Shown here in pieces: positions 6,139 to 6,410 of a stretch of DNA of 6,410 nt (positions within the stretch are counted from its first letter, which is position 1; each line of letters starts with the position of its first letter). The DNA lies in contig JAPKZE010000143.1 in NCBI GenBank assembly GCA_026393955.1, forward strand, positions 1-6,410, written 5' to 3'. A program made the translations under genes and the position numbers. The notes beneath the pieces are model-generated. The model was given only the letters and a program-made list of their open reading frames with translations. It did no database searches and was not told the DNA's origin. This DNA comes from Candidatus Aminicenantota bacterium. Its GTDB lineage: Bacteria > Acidobacteriota > Aminicenantia > Aminicenantales > Saccharicenantaceae.

Positions 6139-6410
6139 ATGCCTTACAAGATCCCGGACGTCCTCGAGCGCACCGACCGCTTCCCCCACGTGGACATCAT
6201 CCACCGTCCGACGCCGCTGCGCAAGCTCGAGCGCCTGTCGGCGCGGCTCGGCGGTCCGGAGATCTATATCAAGCGCGACGACCTAACGGGCCTGGCTTTC
6301 GGAGGCAACAAGTCGCGCAAGCTCGAGTTCATCATCAGCGACATGCTCCAGAAAAAGGCCGACGTCGTCATCACCTGGGCCGGCCTGCAGTCCAACTGGT
6401 GCATGCAGAC
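6139..6410 (+). CDS. PLP-dependent D-cysteine desulfhydrase / ACC deaminase family protein, 3' end beyond the window
   Basis: Only the first 90 codons are in view. GGGAGG (6126-6131) lies 7 bases before the ATG at 6139 and supports the start. The opening part, RPTPLRKLERLS (23-34), IYIKRDDLTG (42-51), GGNKSRKLEF (55-64), is the N-terminal signature of fold-type II PLP enzymes of the D-cysteine desulfhydrase/1-aminocyclopropane-1-carboxylate deaminase family. K58 in GGNK should form the Schiff base with PLP. S85 in QSN corresponds to the serine at the catalytic loop of ACC deaminases. These enzymes break down D-cysteine to pyruvate, sulfide and ammonia, or ACC to 2-oxobutyrate and ammonia, in the cytosol. 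The loop reads GLQSNWCMQ, whereas relatives I know have GxQSNHxRQT, so the subgroup is uncertain. The C-terminal substrate-deciding residues are outside the window. It is separated from the upstream genes by a strong terminator. Confidence 0.87.
   Translation, partial: MPYKIPDVLERTDRFPHVDIIHRPTPLRKLERLSARLGGPEIYIKRDDLTGLAFGGNKSRKLEFIISDMLQKKADVVITWAGLQSNWCMQ

Noticed and set aside
1..6410. A mobile element, CRISPR array, toxin-antitoxin pair or defence system
   Set aside because: No transposase, terminal repeats, spaced direct repeats or small gene pairs are visible; all long coding stretches are explained by metabolic or envelope genes.

Overview
The window is GC-rich DNA, roughly two thirds G+C by eye, from a Gram-negative-type bacterium: it encodes an outer-membrane beta-barrel protein and an exported Asp-box (BNR) repeat protein. 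The gene set, including a large secreted VPS10/BNR-type protein beside amino-acid enzymes, recalls uncultured Acidobacteriota or Aminicenantes-like genomes. That placement is inferred from gene content only and is weak. No mobile element, CRISPR array, tRNA or rRNA is visible.

Layout. Positions 1-786, minus strand: the first 262 residues of a BamA/TamA-type (surface-antigen) outer-membrane protein, cut by the left edge. Positions 787-894: a compact divergent control region with two back-to-back sigma70-like promoters, one for each flanking gene. Positions 895-2028, plus: a uroporphyrinogen-decarboxylase-fold protein that lacks the HemE arginine signature and carries a His-X-Cys...Cys set like that of MtaA/MtbA zinc methyltransferases. 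Positions 2096-3217, plus: a saccharopine dehydrogenase/lysine 6-dehydrogenase-like NAD(P)-dependent oxidoreductase with its own strong promoter-like sequence just after the previous stop. Positions 3239-5998, plus: a 919-residue exported protein with eleven Asp boxes. Positions 5999-6138: a non-coding gap with a long perfect-looking hairpin and then a textbook intrinsic terminator. Positions 6139 to the right edge, plus: the first 90 codons of a PLP-dependent D-cysteine desulfhydrase/ACC deaminase family protein.

How the genes may work together. The saccharopine dehydrogenase-like gene and the Asp-box gene are 21 bases apart and probably share one transcript, which starts near 2065 and stops near 6096. 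The URO-D-fold gene may feed into it by read-through, because no terminator is visible between 2029 and 2095. The oxidoreductase and the PLP enzyme both suggest amino-acid catabolism, but the terminator between them argues that they are separate transcription units. The window holds no clear novel multi-gene system. The points most worth a second look are the non-HemE URO-D paralogue, the divergent promoter pair, the double hairpin after the Asp-box gene and the unusual active-site-loop sequence of the PLP enzyme.
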